Part shown: positions 8,198 through 16,761 of the stretch, piece after piece | How the letters are laid out: every line of letters starts with the position of its first letter | How positions within the stretch are numbered: the stretch's first letter is position 1 | Origin: Streptomyces sp. MST-110588 | GTDB lineage: Bacteria > Actinomycetota > Actinomycetes > Streptomycetales > Streptomycetaceae | DNA: 64,000 nt | Direction of reading: 5' to 3' | Assembly (NCBI RefSeq): GCF_022695595.1 | Contig: NZ_CP074380.1 | Location: 2,473,501 to 2,537,500 of the forward strand | The notes under the pieces: model-generated | Told to the model about the DNA's origin: nothing | Databases searched by the model: none | The model's input: only the letters and a program-made list of their open reading frames with translations | Translations under genes and position numbers: made by a program

Positions 8198-8407
8198 TCA
8201 ACGCCTCCCGTGCTTCTTGTGGACCGCCTGCCTGCTGACACCCAGCTCGGCGGCGATCTCCTGCCAGGACCAGCCCTTGGCGCGGGCGCTGCGCACCTGC
8301 ACGGCCTCCAGTTGCTCCAGCAGCCTGCGCAGTGCCGCGACGGCCCGCAGTCCGACCCGCGGGTCCCGGTCACCGGCCCGCTCGGCGAGATCCGTTGCTT
8401 CGGTCAT
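8198..8407 (-). CDS. Small helix-turn-helix regulator paired with Clp N-domain protein
   Basis: A 69-residue protein (ATG 8407). Residues about 40-66 form a helix-turn-helix (RAKGWSWQEIAAELGVSRQAVHKKHGRR); the N-terminus is helical (RAVAALRRLLEQLEAVQV). An upstream in-frame extension exists but would run through the operator region, so the short start is preferred. The gene precedes the Clp N-domain gene with no gap and is preceded by two copies of a GTCAA/TTGAC dyad. Autorepression together with a protease-linked partner is a reasonable inference. Confidence 0.8.
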   Translation of the reverse strand: MTEATDLAERAGDRDPRVGLRAVAALRRLLEQLEAVQVRSARAKGWSWQEIAAELGVSRQAVHKKHGRR

Positions 8408-8411
8408 ACCT

Positions 8412-8454
8412 GTCAAGCTAGGTTGACGACCGCGCCTTGTCAACCATTGTTGAC
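8412..8454. promoter_or_regulatory. Twin inverted-repeat operators of the HTH-ClpN operon
   Basis: GTCAAG-CTAG-GTTGAC (8412-8427) and GTCAAC-CATT-GTTGAC (8439-8454), each followed by GA. Their centres are 27 bp apart. They lie immediately upstream of the HTH start at 8407, as expected for autoregulation. Confidence 0.7.
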
Positions 8455-8593
8455 GAGCAAGGTGGCACGCATGAGGCGACGCCTCCCGGGAAAACGGCGA
8501 GGGCCGGCGGGCGGCGCCCACAGGACGCGTACACCCACCGACCCTCACCCAACTCCCGCACGCAGGCACGGGGTTGGTTGTCGACCCGCCGGA

Positions 8594-9556
8594 TCAGACG
8601 GTGAGGACGACCTTGCCGAAGAGGTCACCCGACGCCATCTTCCCGAAGCCCTCGCGCGCCCGGTCCAGCGGCAGCACCGAGTCGATGACCGGCCGTACGC
8701 CGGTGGCCGCGCAGAAGCTGAGCAGCGAGGCCAGCTCCTCCTTGCTGCCCATCGTGGAGCCCACGATCTTCAGCTCCAGGAAGAACACCCGGTTCAGTTC
8801 GGTGCGTTCGGGGTTGAAGCCGCTGGTGGCGCCCGAGATGACGAGGGTGCCACCGGGCTTGAGGGACTTCACCGAGTGCGACCAGGTCGCCGCCCCGACC
8901 GTCTCGATGACCGCGTCCACCCGCATGGGCAGCCGCTCGCCGGTCGCGAAGGCCGCCTCGGCGCCGAGTTCGACGGCGCGCTTGCGCTTGGCCTCGTCCC
9001 GGCTGGTGGCGAAGACCCGCAGGCCCGCGGCGGCGCCCAGCACGATCGCGGCGGTGGCCACGCCGCCGCCCGCGCCCTGGACCAGGACGCTGTCCCCCGG
9101 CCGTACGCCCGCGTTGGTGAACAGCATGCGGTAGGCCGTCAGCCAGGCGGTGGGCAGGCAGGCGGCCTCCTCGAAGGACAGCTCCGCCGGCTTGGGCAGC
9201 AGGTTCCAGGTGGGGACGGTGACCTGCTCGGCGAAGGTGCCCTGGTAGCGCTCGGTGAGGATCGAGCGCGGCTCCTTCGGTCCGACTCCGTGACCGCTCT
9301 GGCCGATCACGGAGTGGATGACCACCTCGTTGCCGTCCTCGTCGGTCCCGGCCGCGTCACAGCCGAGGATCATGGGCAGGGACTCCTCGCCCAGTCCCAC
9401 GCCGCGCAGCGACCACAGGTCGTGGTGGTTCAGGGAGGCGGCCTTGACGTTGACGGTGGTCCAGCCGGGGCGCGCCTCGGGAGCCGGACGCTCCCCGAGT
9501 TCGAGGCCGTTGAGCGGCTGGTCGCGGTCGATGCGGGCGGCGTAGGCAGCAAACAT
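8594..9556 (-). CDS. Zinc-binding (quinone-type) alcohol dehydrogenase
   Basis: A 320-residue MDR-superfamily oxidoreductase, starting at ATG 9556 (FAAYAARIDRDQPL). The N-terminal GroES-like half contains LNHHDLWSLRGVG and LGCDAAGTDEDGNEV. The Rossmann half has VLVQGAGGGVATAAI, the nucleotide-binding glycine motif, and later GGTLVISGATSG. The C-terminus reads GKVVLTV, typical of the family. The substrate is unknown. The Streptomyces neighbourhood next to the malic enzyme appears conserved (memory of S. coelicolor SCO5262). It is separated from the malic enzyme by a strong terminator. Confidence 0.85.
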   Translation of the reverse strand: MFAAYAARIDRDQPLNGLELGERPAPEARPGWTTVNVKAASLNHHDLWSLRGVGLGEESLPMILGCDAAGTDEDGNEVVIHSVIGQSGHGVGPKEPRSILTERYQGTFAEQVTVPTWNLLPKPAELSFEEAACLPTAWLTAYRMLFTNAGVRPGDSVLVQGAGGGVATAAIVLGAAAGLRVFATSRDEAKRKRAVELGAEAAFATGERLPMRVDAVIETVGAATWSHSVKSLKPGGTLVISGATSGFNPERTELNRVFFLELKIVGSTMGSKEELASLLSFCAATGVRPVIDSVLPLDRAREGFGKMASGDLFGKVVLTV

Positions 9557-9730
9557 GATCCCAACGTAGGCCGACACGCCGTCCGGCGGTACCACGCGGC
9601 GGTGTGACACGCGCCGCGCGTACGGGGCCGGGCGGAGGATCCCGTACGCACAAGGCGTACGGACGCAGCGCACCCGCGGCAGACGGACGAGCCCGCGTCC
9701 CCGTAGGCGGACAGGCCCGCACCCCATAAG

Positions 9731-9772
9731 GCGGACGGGCCCGCACCCCCTGAGAGGTGCGGGCCCGTCCGC
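9731..9772 (-). terminator. Perfect 17-bp stem terminator after the malic enzyme gene
   Basis: GCGGACGGGCCCGCACC (9731-9747) pairs perfectly with 9756-9772 around an 8-base loop. It lies 28 bp beyond the malic enzyme stop. Two degenerate copies of the first arm precede it (about 9682-9728), giving three head-to-tail arms of about 24 bp. Confidence 0.85.
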
Positions 9773-9799
9773 GGTGCCACGGGGCACCCGCCGTCCGGT

Positions 9800-11079
9800 T
9801 CAGCGGCGGGCGACGCCCTCGGCGCGGGCGGCGGCGGCCACGGCGGCGCTGACCGCCGGGGCGACCCGCTCGTCGAACGGTGAGGGATGACCCGCTCCGC
9901 GCTCAGCTCGCCGGCGACGACGGCGGCCAGCGCCTCGGCCGCGGCGAGCTTCATGCCCTCGGTGATGCGCGAGGCCCGCACCTGGAGGGCGCCCGCGAAG
10001 ATGCCGGGGAAGGCCAGCACGTTGTTGATCTGGTTCGGGTAGTCGCTGCGCCCGGTGGCGACCACGGCCGCGTACTTGTGCGCGACGTCCGGGTGGATCT
10101 CGGGGGTCGGATTCGCCATCGCGAAGATCAGCGAGTCCTTCGCCATGGCCGCGACCGCGGACTCCGGGACCGTACCGCCGGAGACCCCGATGAAGACGTC
10201 TGCGCCCTTGAGCGCGGACTCCAGGGACCCGCTCAGCCCGGCCTTGTTGGTGAAGCCGGCGACCTCGCGCTTGATGTCCGTCAGGTCCGTACGGTCAGTG
10301 GAGACCACGCCCTTGCGGTCGCACACCGCGACGTCACCGATGCCCGCCTCGATGAGGATGCGGGCGATGGCGACCCCGGCCGCGCCCGCGCCGGAGATGA
10401 CCGCCCGGAGCTGCCCGAGCGTCCGGCCGGTGAGCTTGGCGGCGTTGCGCAGCGCGGCCAGCGTGACCACGGCGGTGCCGTGCTGGTCGTCGTGGAAGAC
10501 CGGGATGTCCAGCCGCTCCTGGAGCCTGCGCTCGATCTCGAAGCACCGGGGAGCGGAGATGTCCTCCAGGTTGACGCCGCCGAAAGAGGGCGCGAGCCGT
10601 ACGACCGTCTCGACGATCTCGTCGGTGTCCGTCGTGCCGAGCGCGAGCGGCACCGCGTCCACGCCGCCGAACTGCTTGAAGAGGATGGCCTTGCCCTCCA
10701 TCACCGGGAGGGACGCCTGCGGGCCGATGTCGCCCAGCCCCAGCACCGCGGTGCCGTCCGTGACCACGGCCACGACCTGGGACTTCCAGGTGTAGTCGTG
10801 GACGAGTTCGGGCTGTTCGGCGATCGCGCTGCAGACCTTGGCGACGCCCGGTGTGTACGCCAGGGACAGGTCGTCCTTGTCGCGGACCGGCACGGTCGCC
10901 TGGATGGCCATCTTGCCGCCGCGGTGCAGTGCGAAGGCCGGGTCGAAGAACTCTTCGTCCGCGCCCGTACGGACCGCACCGTCCGTACCGGTCCTGCCGG
11001 CGGTACCGACCCTGCCGGCCGTGTCGTCCGTACTCGCCGTGCTGCTGTCGCCGCGAGGATTGACGATCTCCGCTGCCAC
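9800..11079 (-). CDS. Malic enzyme (NAD(P)-dependent), apparent C-terminal frameshift
   Basis: Oxidative decarboxylation of malate to pyruvate. The start is GTG 11079 (V-A-A-E-I-V-N-P-R). The catalytic N-terminal domain contains [14 protein letters not shown] and [18 protein letters not shown]. Metal and substrate motifs are seen at [12 protein letters not shown] and [10 protein letters not shown]. The NAD(P) Rossmann motif is [16 protein letters not shown]. After ELSAERVIP the frame breaks: restoring one G near 9884 gives [22 protein letters not shown] and a stop at 9800. As sequenced, the open frame runs on to 9430 through the terminator and into the next gene, which is implausible. The S. 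coelicolor homologue next to this dehydrogenase is SCO5261 (from memory). Confidence 0.85.
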
Positions 11080-11753
11080 TGGTTCAGCCCCTTATTTCGT
11101 GTGTCAGTTGAGGGTGGCCACTCCCTGATCGAGGGGTGGGCGGGCACCGCGTCCGTGCCCTGCGTGACGGATGGCCGCCGCGCGGGGAGGTACGGACGCC
11201 GGGCGCGCCGCACACGCGCCCTGAGCCCCGGATGAGGGGTGTAACGAACCTTTCTACCGGACGGCCACGGGCACCGACGAGTCGGATACGTCACCCCAGC
11301 GTTCAAAATCCCAACAACCAGGACGTAACAGCCGAATCGGGGAACGATCTTTCCTTGCTGTTAACGGCCCCTTCCGCTTGACGAGCAGGCGCACCCAGGT
11401 ACACCCCGGGGCCGCCGCGGGACCGGCCGCCCTCCTCGCGGGCCGCCGGCTGTCCGTATGGCGAGACCGCCCGGGAAGCCGCGCCGGCTTCCCGTTGATC
11501 GTTTCCGGGCGGAAACACAAGGGGTATATGGCCCGAAGACACCGGCGCTCGTCCGTTATCCGATTTTGACCTGCGCAGCAGTCCGGATGGCGGAGTCCTG
11601 GTGGCAGGATTCCGTCACCAACGAGGTCGCGATGCCCGAAGGCGTGTGCCCGACCCCTGCCCGTTGTCTACCCGTCGCCTGCCCTACGTCTGCCAGTCGT
11701 CTGCCCGTCGTCTCCCTGTCACCGGCATTTCCCCATCCGCAGGAGGAATCAGC
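11080..11753. other. 674-bp intergenic region, malic enzyme / amino acid ABC operon
   Basis: Divergent promoter region with no convincing gene. It holds a TAACAGC...GCTGTTA inverted repeat (11326-11363) and two adjacent stem-loops (11473-11516). A T-rich stretch with TTGACC (about 11565) could be a -35 for the ABC operon. The ribosome site AGGAGG (11741-11746) belongs to the binding-protein gene. Confidence 0.5.
11473..11516. terminator. Two consecutive hairpins upstream of the amino acid ABC operon
   Basis: GGGAAGCCG-CGC-CGGCTTCCC (11473-11493), followed by GTTTCC-GGGC-GGAAAC (11501-11516). They lie some 240 bp before the binding-protein start and 400 bp from the malic enzyme start. They may be leader structures or an attenuator; termination of an unseen leader transcript is possible. 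Confidence 0.4.
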
Positions 11754-12731
11754 ATGACCGCAAGCACCACCAGCCGCGCGGCTGCCGGCAGGTCCCGTAC
11801 GGCCGTGGCCGCCGTGGCCGCGGTCACCCTCGCCGGATCGCTGCTGCTCAGCGGCTGCGGGGACCAGACGGACGCGGCGATAGCCAGGCGCGAGGCGCAG
11901 AAGAACCGCAACACCAACGCCCCCCTCTTCAAACTCCTCCCCAAGGACATCCAGGAAAAGGGCCTGATACAGGTCGGCTCGGACATCACATACAAGCCGG
12001 TCGAATTCCGCCGCAACGGCGGCGTCGTCGGCATCGATCCCGATCTCGCCGCCGCGCTCGGCAAGGAGCTGGGCGTCAAGCTCAACTTCAACAACGCCAC
12101 CTTCGACACCCTCATGGGCGGCATGAAGTCCAAGCGCTACGACATCGCGATGTCGGCGATGACGGACACCAAGGAGCGCCAGCAGGGCATCGACAGCTCC
12201 ACCGGCAAGAAGATCGGTGAGGGCGTCGACTTCATCGACTACCTCGACGTCGGTGTCTCCCTCTACACGCAGAAGGGCAAGACCCAGGGCATCGACGGCT
12301 GGGAGGCCCTGTGCGGCAAGAAGATCGCGGTACAGCGCGGCACCGTCTCGCACGACCTGGCCAAGGACCAGTCGAAGAAGTGCGTGGCCAACGGCGAGGA
12401 CCAGATCTCCATCGAGGCGTACGACAACGACTCCGAGGCGCAGACCCGGCTGCGTACCGGCGGTGTGCAGGCGGTCTCCAGCGACTACCCGGTCGCGGCG
12501 TACGCGGTGAAGGTCTCCGGCGGCGGCAAGGACTTCGAGATGGTCGGCGGGGCACCGGTCAAGGCGGCCCCGTACGGCATCGCCGTCCCCAAGGACAGGG
12601 CCGCGCTGCGTGACGCGCTCAAGGCGGCCCTGGAGAGGGTGATCAAGAGCGGGTCGTACCGGGAGGTCCTCAAGAAGTGGGACGTCAAGGACGCCGCGGT
12701 CAAGGAAGTGAAGATCAACGGCGGCGCCTGA
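11754..12731 (+). CDS. Polar amino acid ABC transporter substrate-binding lipoprotein
   Basis: A 325-residue lipoprotein: a twin-basic N-region, a hydrophobic stretch ([18 protein letters not shown]) and lipobox Cys35. The mature part is a type-3 periplasmic binding fold with [28 protein letters not shown], and [19 protein letters not shown]. The late segment [10 protein letters not shown] is typical of polar amino acid binding proteins (glutamine/arginine-like; the ligand is not deducible). AGGAGG is seven bases upstream of the ATG. It is the first gene of a three-gene importer operon. Confidence 0.9.
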   Translation: MTASTTSRAAAGRSRTAVAAVAAVTLAGSLLLSGCGDQTDAAIARREAQKNRNTNAPLFKLLPKDIQEKGLIQVGSDITYKPVEFRRNGGVVGIDPDLAAALGKELGVKLNFNNATFDTLMGGMKSKRYDIAMSAMTDTKERQQGIDSSTGKKIGEGVDFIDYLDVGVSLYTQKGKTQGIDGWEALCGKKIAVQRGTVSHDLAKDQSKKCVANGEDQISIEAYDNDSEAQTRLRTGGVQAVSSDYPVAAYAVKVSGGGKDFEMVGGAPVKAAPYGIAVPKDRAALRDALKAALERVIKSGSYREVLKKWDVKDAAVKEVKINGGA

Positions 12732-12851
12732 CCCCCGTCACGTCACCCTCCCCTTCCGTACGCGCTCTCCCGTACGGGCTCCTCTCCGTACGCCGTACGC
12801 CCTACAGGCCCGTACGCCCCGTACGTCCGCGAACGCTGAAAGGCCACACCC

Positions 12852-13799
12852 GTGTCAGTAGACATCGACAAGCCGGCGGTGCCGCCCACGGACGCCCCGC
12901 CGCCACCGCCCGGGCCCATCAAGGCCATACCCGTGCGCCACTACGGGCGCTGGGTCGCCGCGCTGGTGGTCCTCGGCCTGCTCGCCCTGCTCGTACGGGC
13001 CTTCGCCACCGGCAAGGTCAACTGGGGCGCCATCCCCGACTACTTGTTCAACGCCGACATCCTCAAGGGCCTGGGCAACACCCTGCTGATCACCGTGCTG
13101 TCGATGGTGATCGGTGTCGTCCTCGGTGTGGTCCTGGCGGTGATGCGGCAGTCGAAGAACCCGGTGACCTCGACCGTCGCGTGGTTCTACATCTGGTTCT
13201 TCCGCGGTACGCCGGTCTACGTCCAGCTCTTCCTGTGGTTCAACCTCGGCCTGGTCTTCCAGTACATCGACATCATGCCGATCTACAAGGACGAGTGGTC
13301 GGACTTCATGACCCCGTTCCTGTGCGCCCTGCTGGGCCTGGGCCTGAACGAGGCCGCGTACATGGCGGAGATCTGCCGGGCCGGTCTGAACGCCGTCGAC
13401 GAGGGCCAGACCGAGGCGGCGCACGCGCTGGGCATGAGCCACGGCAAGACGCTGCGCCGGATCATCGTCCCGCAGGCGATGCGGGTGATCGTGCCGCCCA
13501 CCGGCAACGAGGTCATCAACATGCTCAAGACCTCCTCCCTGGTCATCGCCGTCCAGTACTACGACCTCCTCCAGGCCGCGCAGAACGTGGGACGCGACTC
13601 GGGTGTGGTCGTGGAGATGCTGATCCTGGCCGCCGTCTGGTACCTGATCGCCACCAGCGTGCTGAGCGTGGGCCAGTACTACCTGGAGCGCCACTACGCC
13701 CGCGGCGCCAGCCGCCAGTTGCCGCCCACCCCGCTCCAGCGCGTCCGCGCCAGGCTGTCCGGCGGCGCCGACCGCCCCTCGACCGGAGGTGCCGCATGA
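12852..13799 (+). CDS. Amino acid ABC transporter permease
   Basis: A 315-residue inner-membrane permease starting at GTG 12852. A Pro-rich cytoplasmic N-tail ([12 protein letters not shown]) precedes the first membrane segment. The HisM/GlnP core shows [20 protein letters not shown] and [16 protein letters not shown]. The ATPase-coupling EAA loop is [19 protein letters not shown], then [20 protein letters not shown]. Its stop overlaps the ATPase start (ATGA). The 120-bp gap before it is filled with CCGTACG-type repeats. A single permease means it probably works as a homodimer. Confidence 0.9.
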   Translation: MSVDIDKPAVPPTDAPPPPPGPIKAIPVRHYGRWVAALVVLGLLALLVRAFATGKVNWGAIPDYLFNADILKGLGNTLLITVLSMVIGVVLGVVLAVMRQSKNPVTSTVAWFYIWFFRGTPVYVQLFLWFNLGLVFQYIDIMPIYKDEWSDFMTPFLCALLGLGLNEAAYMAEICRAGLNAVDEGQTEAAHALGMSHGKTLRRIIVPQAMRVIVPPTGNEVINMLKTSSLVIAVQYYDLLQAAQNVGRDSGVVVEMLILAAVWYLIATSVLSVGQYYLERHYARGASRQLPPTPLQRVRARLSGGADRPSTGGAA

Positions 13800-14665
13800 C
13801 CGAGCCCGCATCCCCCCGCAAGTCCGCGTCCACGGACAAGCCGACGTCCGCGGACAAGCCGACGTCTGCCGCCAAGCCCGCGTCCACCCGAAAGCCGGCC
13901 GCCGCCGTCCCCATGGTCAAGGCCGAAGGCGTCCACAAGTCCTTCGGCTCGGCGCACATCCTCAAGGGCATCGACCTGGAGGTCGCCCCCAAGGAGGTCT
14001 TCTGCCTGATCGGCCCGTCCGGCTCCGGCAAGTCGACCTTCCTGCGCTGTATCAACCACCTGGAGAAGGTCAACGCGGGCCGGCTCTCGGTCGACGGCGA
14101 GCTGGTCGGCTACCGCGAGAAGGACGGCAGGCTGTACGAGCTGCGCGACCGCGAGGTCGCCGCCCGCCGGCGCGACATCGGCATGGTCTTCCAGCGCTTC
14201 AACCTCTTCCCGCACATGACGGCGGTGGAGAACATCATGGAGGCGCCGGTCCAGGTCAAGGGCGAGTCCAAGGCGTCGGCGCGGGCCCGCGCGCTGAAGC
14301 TGCTGGACCGGGTGGGCCTGGCCGACAAGGCCGGCAACTACCCCTCCCAGCTCTCCGGCGGCCAGCAGCAGCGGGTGGCCATCGCCCGCGCGCTGGCGAT
14401 GGAACCGAAGCTGATGCTCTTCGACGAGCCGACCTCGGCCCTGGACCCGGAGCTGGTCGGTGACGTCCTGGACGTCATGCGCGACCTGGCCGCCGACGGC
14501 ATGACCATGATCGTCGTGACCCACGAGATGGGGTTCGCGCGGGAGGTCGGCGACTCCGTCGTCTTCATGGACGACGGGGTGGTCGTCGAGGCCGGCCACC
14601 CGCGGGAGGTGCTCACCAACCCGCAGCACGAGCGCACCAGGTCCTTCCTGTCCAAGGTGCTCTGA
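13796..14665 (+). CDS. Amino acid ABC transporter ATP-binding protein
   Basis: A 289-residue GlnQ-type ATPase. Residues 1-38 are a low-complexity Lys/Ala/Ser/Thr tail with repeats of DKPTSA that is not normal for the family. The ATPase has Walker [11 protein letters not shown]-loop [12 protein letters not shown], signature [15 protein letters not shown], Walker [15 protein letters not shown] and H-loop [12 protein letters not shown], all intact. It is the last gene of the operon and is followed by a strong stem-loop. Confidence 0.92.
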   Translation: MTEPASPRKSASTDKPTSADKPTSAAKPASTRKPAAAVPMVKAEGVHKSFGSAHILKGIDLEVAPKEVFCLIGPSGSGKSTFLRCINHLEKVNAGRLSVDGELVGYREKDGRLYELRDREVAARRRDIGMVFQRFNLFPHMTAVENIMEAPVQVKGESKASARARALKLLDRVGLADKAGNYPSQLSGGQQQRVAIARALAMEPKLMLFDEPTSALDPELVGDVLDVMRDLAADGMTMIVVTHEMGFAREVGDSVVFMDDGVVVEAGHPREVLTNPQHERTRSFLSKVL

Positions 14666-14689
14666 CCCGCGCACGGGGAGAAGCGCGAA

Positions 14690-14730
14690 GAAGGCGGTAC
14701 GGAGGCGCGGCCACGCCCCGTACCGCCTTC
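14690..14730 (+). terminator. Terminator of the amino acid ABC operon
   Basis: GAAGGCGGTACGG (14690-14702) pairs perfectly with CCGTACCGCCTTC (14718-14730). The loop has further internal pairing and outer GCGCG/CGCGC bases extend the stem. It lies 25 bp after the ATPase stop. Confidence 0.85.
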
Positions 14731-14998
14731 ACGCGCTCCAGGCCCCGGCCCCGCCCTCGCCCCCTCCCTCTCCCCCGTCACCCATTCAGCACACACACCC
14801 CTGAACGGGTGACAACCCGACCCCCATACGCGCCTCGCCCAGGTGGAGCCGCCTGCGGACGTCAACACAGTCGACGTCAAAATAGGACCCGGTCGGCATA
14901 TCCAGCCCAACCGTAATACCCTCGAACCAACAAGACCCATTACCCGCCGCTTCACCCGCCTCGTTACGACAGCAGCCCGCCCCGCAAAAGGACGACAA

Positions 14999-15628
14999 GT
15001 GGAACTGGCCTACTACTCGGACTACGCCGTTCAGCTCGTCAACACCGAGCAGCCCGAGCGCGGCACCGACACCCTGACCTCGATCGAGGCGGTACGCGCC
15101 CTGTTCGGCGAGTCCAAGCAGGCCGGCCGCCGGGCCACGGAGAGCGACCTGACCCGGCTGCGGGCCGTACGGTCACGGATGCGCGCCGTCTTCGAGGCAG
15201 CCGACTCCGGCGACGAGGTACGCGCCGTGGACCTGCTCAACGCGCTGCTGATGGAGTTCCCGGTCAGCCCGCAGATCTCCGGCCACGAGCTGCGGGACGA
15301 GGACGGCCGCCCCAAGTGGCACCTGCACATCGCCGACCACGCGTCCAACGCCACCGCCGGCTACACCGCCACCGCCGCCATGGGCCTGGCCTTCCACCTC
15401 ACCGAGCTGGGCGTGGACCGGCTCGGCATCTGCCGGGCGCGCCCCTGCCGCAACGCCTACCTCGACACCTCCACCAACCGCTCCCGGCGCTACTGCTCCG
15501 ACCGCTGCGCCACCCGCGCCAACGTCGCCGCCTACCGCGCCCGCAAACGCCTGGAGAGCGACCGGTCGGCCCGTACGGACCTGACGGCCGACACCGCCCA
15601 CGCCAGCACGCCGCCCAGCGAGCGCTGA
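14999..15628 (+). CDS. CGNR zinc-finger domain protein (ABATE-type transcriptional regulator)
   Basis: A 209-residue protein starting at GTG 14999 with AAGGA seven bases upstream. The N-terminal segment (ELAYYSDYAVQLVNTEQP) fits the ABATE (putative stress-induced regulator) domain. The C-terminal zinc finger has CRARPCRNAYLD ... RRYCSDRCATRANVAAYR, with four cysteines and the conserved asparagine context of CGNR fingers. The last 97 bases overlap, antisense, the 3' end of sodX. It is located beside the nickel SOD genes in Streptomyces (conserved order, from memory). Confidence 0.85.
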   Translation: MELAYYSDYAVQLVNTEQPERGTDTLTSIEAVRALFGESKQAGRRATESDLTRLRAVRSRMRAVFEAADSGDEVRAVDLLNALLMEFPVSPQISGHELRDEDGRPKWHLHIADHASNATAGYTATAAMGLAFHLTELGVDRLGICRARPCRNAYLDTSTNRSRRYCSDRCATRANVAAYRARKRLESDRSARTDLTADTAHASTPPSER

Positions 15629-15999
15629 ACCTCCCGCGGCGGGCGCAGCCGCACCCATGCGCGGGCGACGACCAGTTCGTCGGGCACCGTCCCGAACTCC
15701 CGGCTGTCGTTCTCCACGAACGGGTTGTCACCCAGCACCCACCAGCCGCCGTCACGGCGCTCCACGGCCCGCTTGACGATCAGCAGATCCTGCCGGAAGG
15801 GATGCCGCAGCACGACCACGTCACCCGGTCGTACCACCGCTCCGTACTGGACCACGAGCCGGTCGCCGGGCCGCAGGGTCGGCACCATCGACGGGTTGTA
15901 GACCTCGGCCAGCCCGAACGCGCGCAGCAGCCCGCGCCGCTCACGCTCGTGCTCCTCCTCACCCTGCCCCGGCCCCCGCTCATCCACCCGCTCCGGCAT
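15532..15999 (-). CDS. sodX: Nickel-type superoxide dismutase maturation protease
   Basis: A 155-residue S26-family signal-peptidase-like protein, starting at ATG 15999 with GGAGGTG six bases upstream (a longer frame to 16167 lacks support). The catalytic Ser37 lies in YNPSMVPTLRPGDRLVVQYG and the general base Lys76 in DLLIVKRAVERR. WWVLGDN follows, the box E-like motif. There is no clear membrane anchor. It removes the 14-residue leader of SodN so that His1 can bind nickel. It is divergent from sodN across a 182-bp region, and its 3' end overlaps the CGNR gene. Confidence 0.92.
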   Translation of the reverse strand: MPERVDERGPGQGEEEHERERRGLLRAFGLAEVYNPSMVPTLRPGDRLVVQYGAVVRPGDVVVLRHPFRQDLLIVKRAVERRDGGWWVLGDNPFVENDSREFGTVPDELVVARAWVRLRPPREVQRSLGGVLAWAVSAVRSVRADRSLSRRLRAR

Positions 16000-16181
16000 C
16001 CACCACACCTCCCGCTCCGTACGCCGGTCCGTTCCCCGGTCGCATCCGCTCCCCGGTCCATCCTCCACCAGTCCCAGCCTGGCACCGGACTTTTGCCCTA
16101 GGACCCCCGGGGCACCCGAGAAAAGGCTTCCCGTACCGAGTAATCTCGCACCTGAGAAGACGATCACGAGGAGGACTGCAC

Positions 16182-16577
16182 ATGCTTTCCCGCCTGTTCG
16201 CCCCCAAGGTGAAGGTCAGCGCCCACTGCGACCTGCCGTGCGGCGTATACGACCCGGCCCAGGCCCGCATCGAGGCCGAGTCGGTCAAGGCCGTCCAGGA
16301 GAAGTACCAGGCCAACGAGGACGCGGACTTCCGCACCCGGGCCGTCCTGATCAAGGAACAGCGCGCGGAGCTGGCCAAGCACCACGTCTCGGTGCTGTGG
16401 AGCGACTACTTCAAGCCCCCGCACTTCGAGAAGTACCCGGAGCTCCACCAGCTCGTCAACGACACCCTCAAGGCCCTCAGCGCCGCCAAGGCCTCCAACG
16501 ACCCCGCCACGGGCCAGAAGGCACTGGACTACATCGCCCAGATCGACAAGATCTTCTGGGAGACGAAGAAGGCCTGA
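16182..16577 (+). CDS. sodN: Nickel superoxide dismutase
   Basis: 131 residues; cleavage between Ala14 and His15 leaves a 117-residue enzyme. The nickel hook HCDLPCGVYDP is intact, with His1, Cys2 and Cys6 of the mature protein. GAGGAGG precedes the ATG by about seven bases. It converts superoxide to oxygen and peroxide in the cytoplasm as a hexamer; maturation depends on SodX, encoded divergently. In Streptomyces the gene is nickel-induced; no sure operator is seen here. Confidence 0.97.
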   Translation: MLSRLFAPKVKVSAHCDLPCGVYDPAQARIEAESVKAVQEKYQANEDADFRTRAVLIKEQRAELAKHHVSVLWSDYFKPPHFEKYPELHQLVNDTLKALSAAKASNDPATGQKALDYIAQIDKIFWETKKA

Positions 16578-16631
16578 CCTTCGCCCTTACAGCCCGGCCT
16601 GCAATTCCCCGCACGTCCGGCCGCTGCCCCG

Positions 16632-16678
16632 CACCCGGCCTCCACCCCGCCGCATACGGCGGCCGTGGGGGCCGGGTG
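16632..16678 (+). terminator. sodN terminator hairpin
   Basis: CACCCGGCC (16632-16640) pairs with GGCCGGGTG (16670-16678), with inner CCAC/GTGG and GCCG/CGGC pairing. It lies 55 bp after the sodN stop and before the convergent exporter gene, so it may serve both strands. Confidence 0.75.
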
Positions 16679-16761
16679 TCGTCTTTGCCGGGCGCCTCCG
16701 GGGGTCCGGGCCGGCTGCGCGCTGCGCTCGGCGAGGGCCGGAGCCGGCTCAGGGGGCGGGG

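Noticed and set aside
12677..14665. 662-residue plus-strand frame joining the permease region to the ATPase
   Set aside because: Its first half is a shadow of the permease gene; the true ATPase starts at 13796, overlapping the permease stop.
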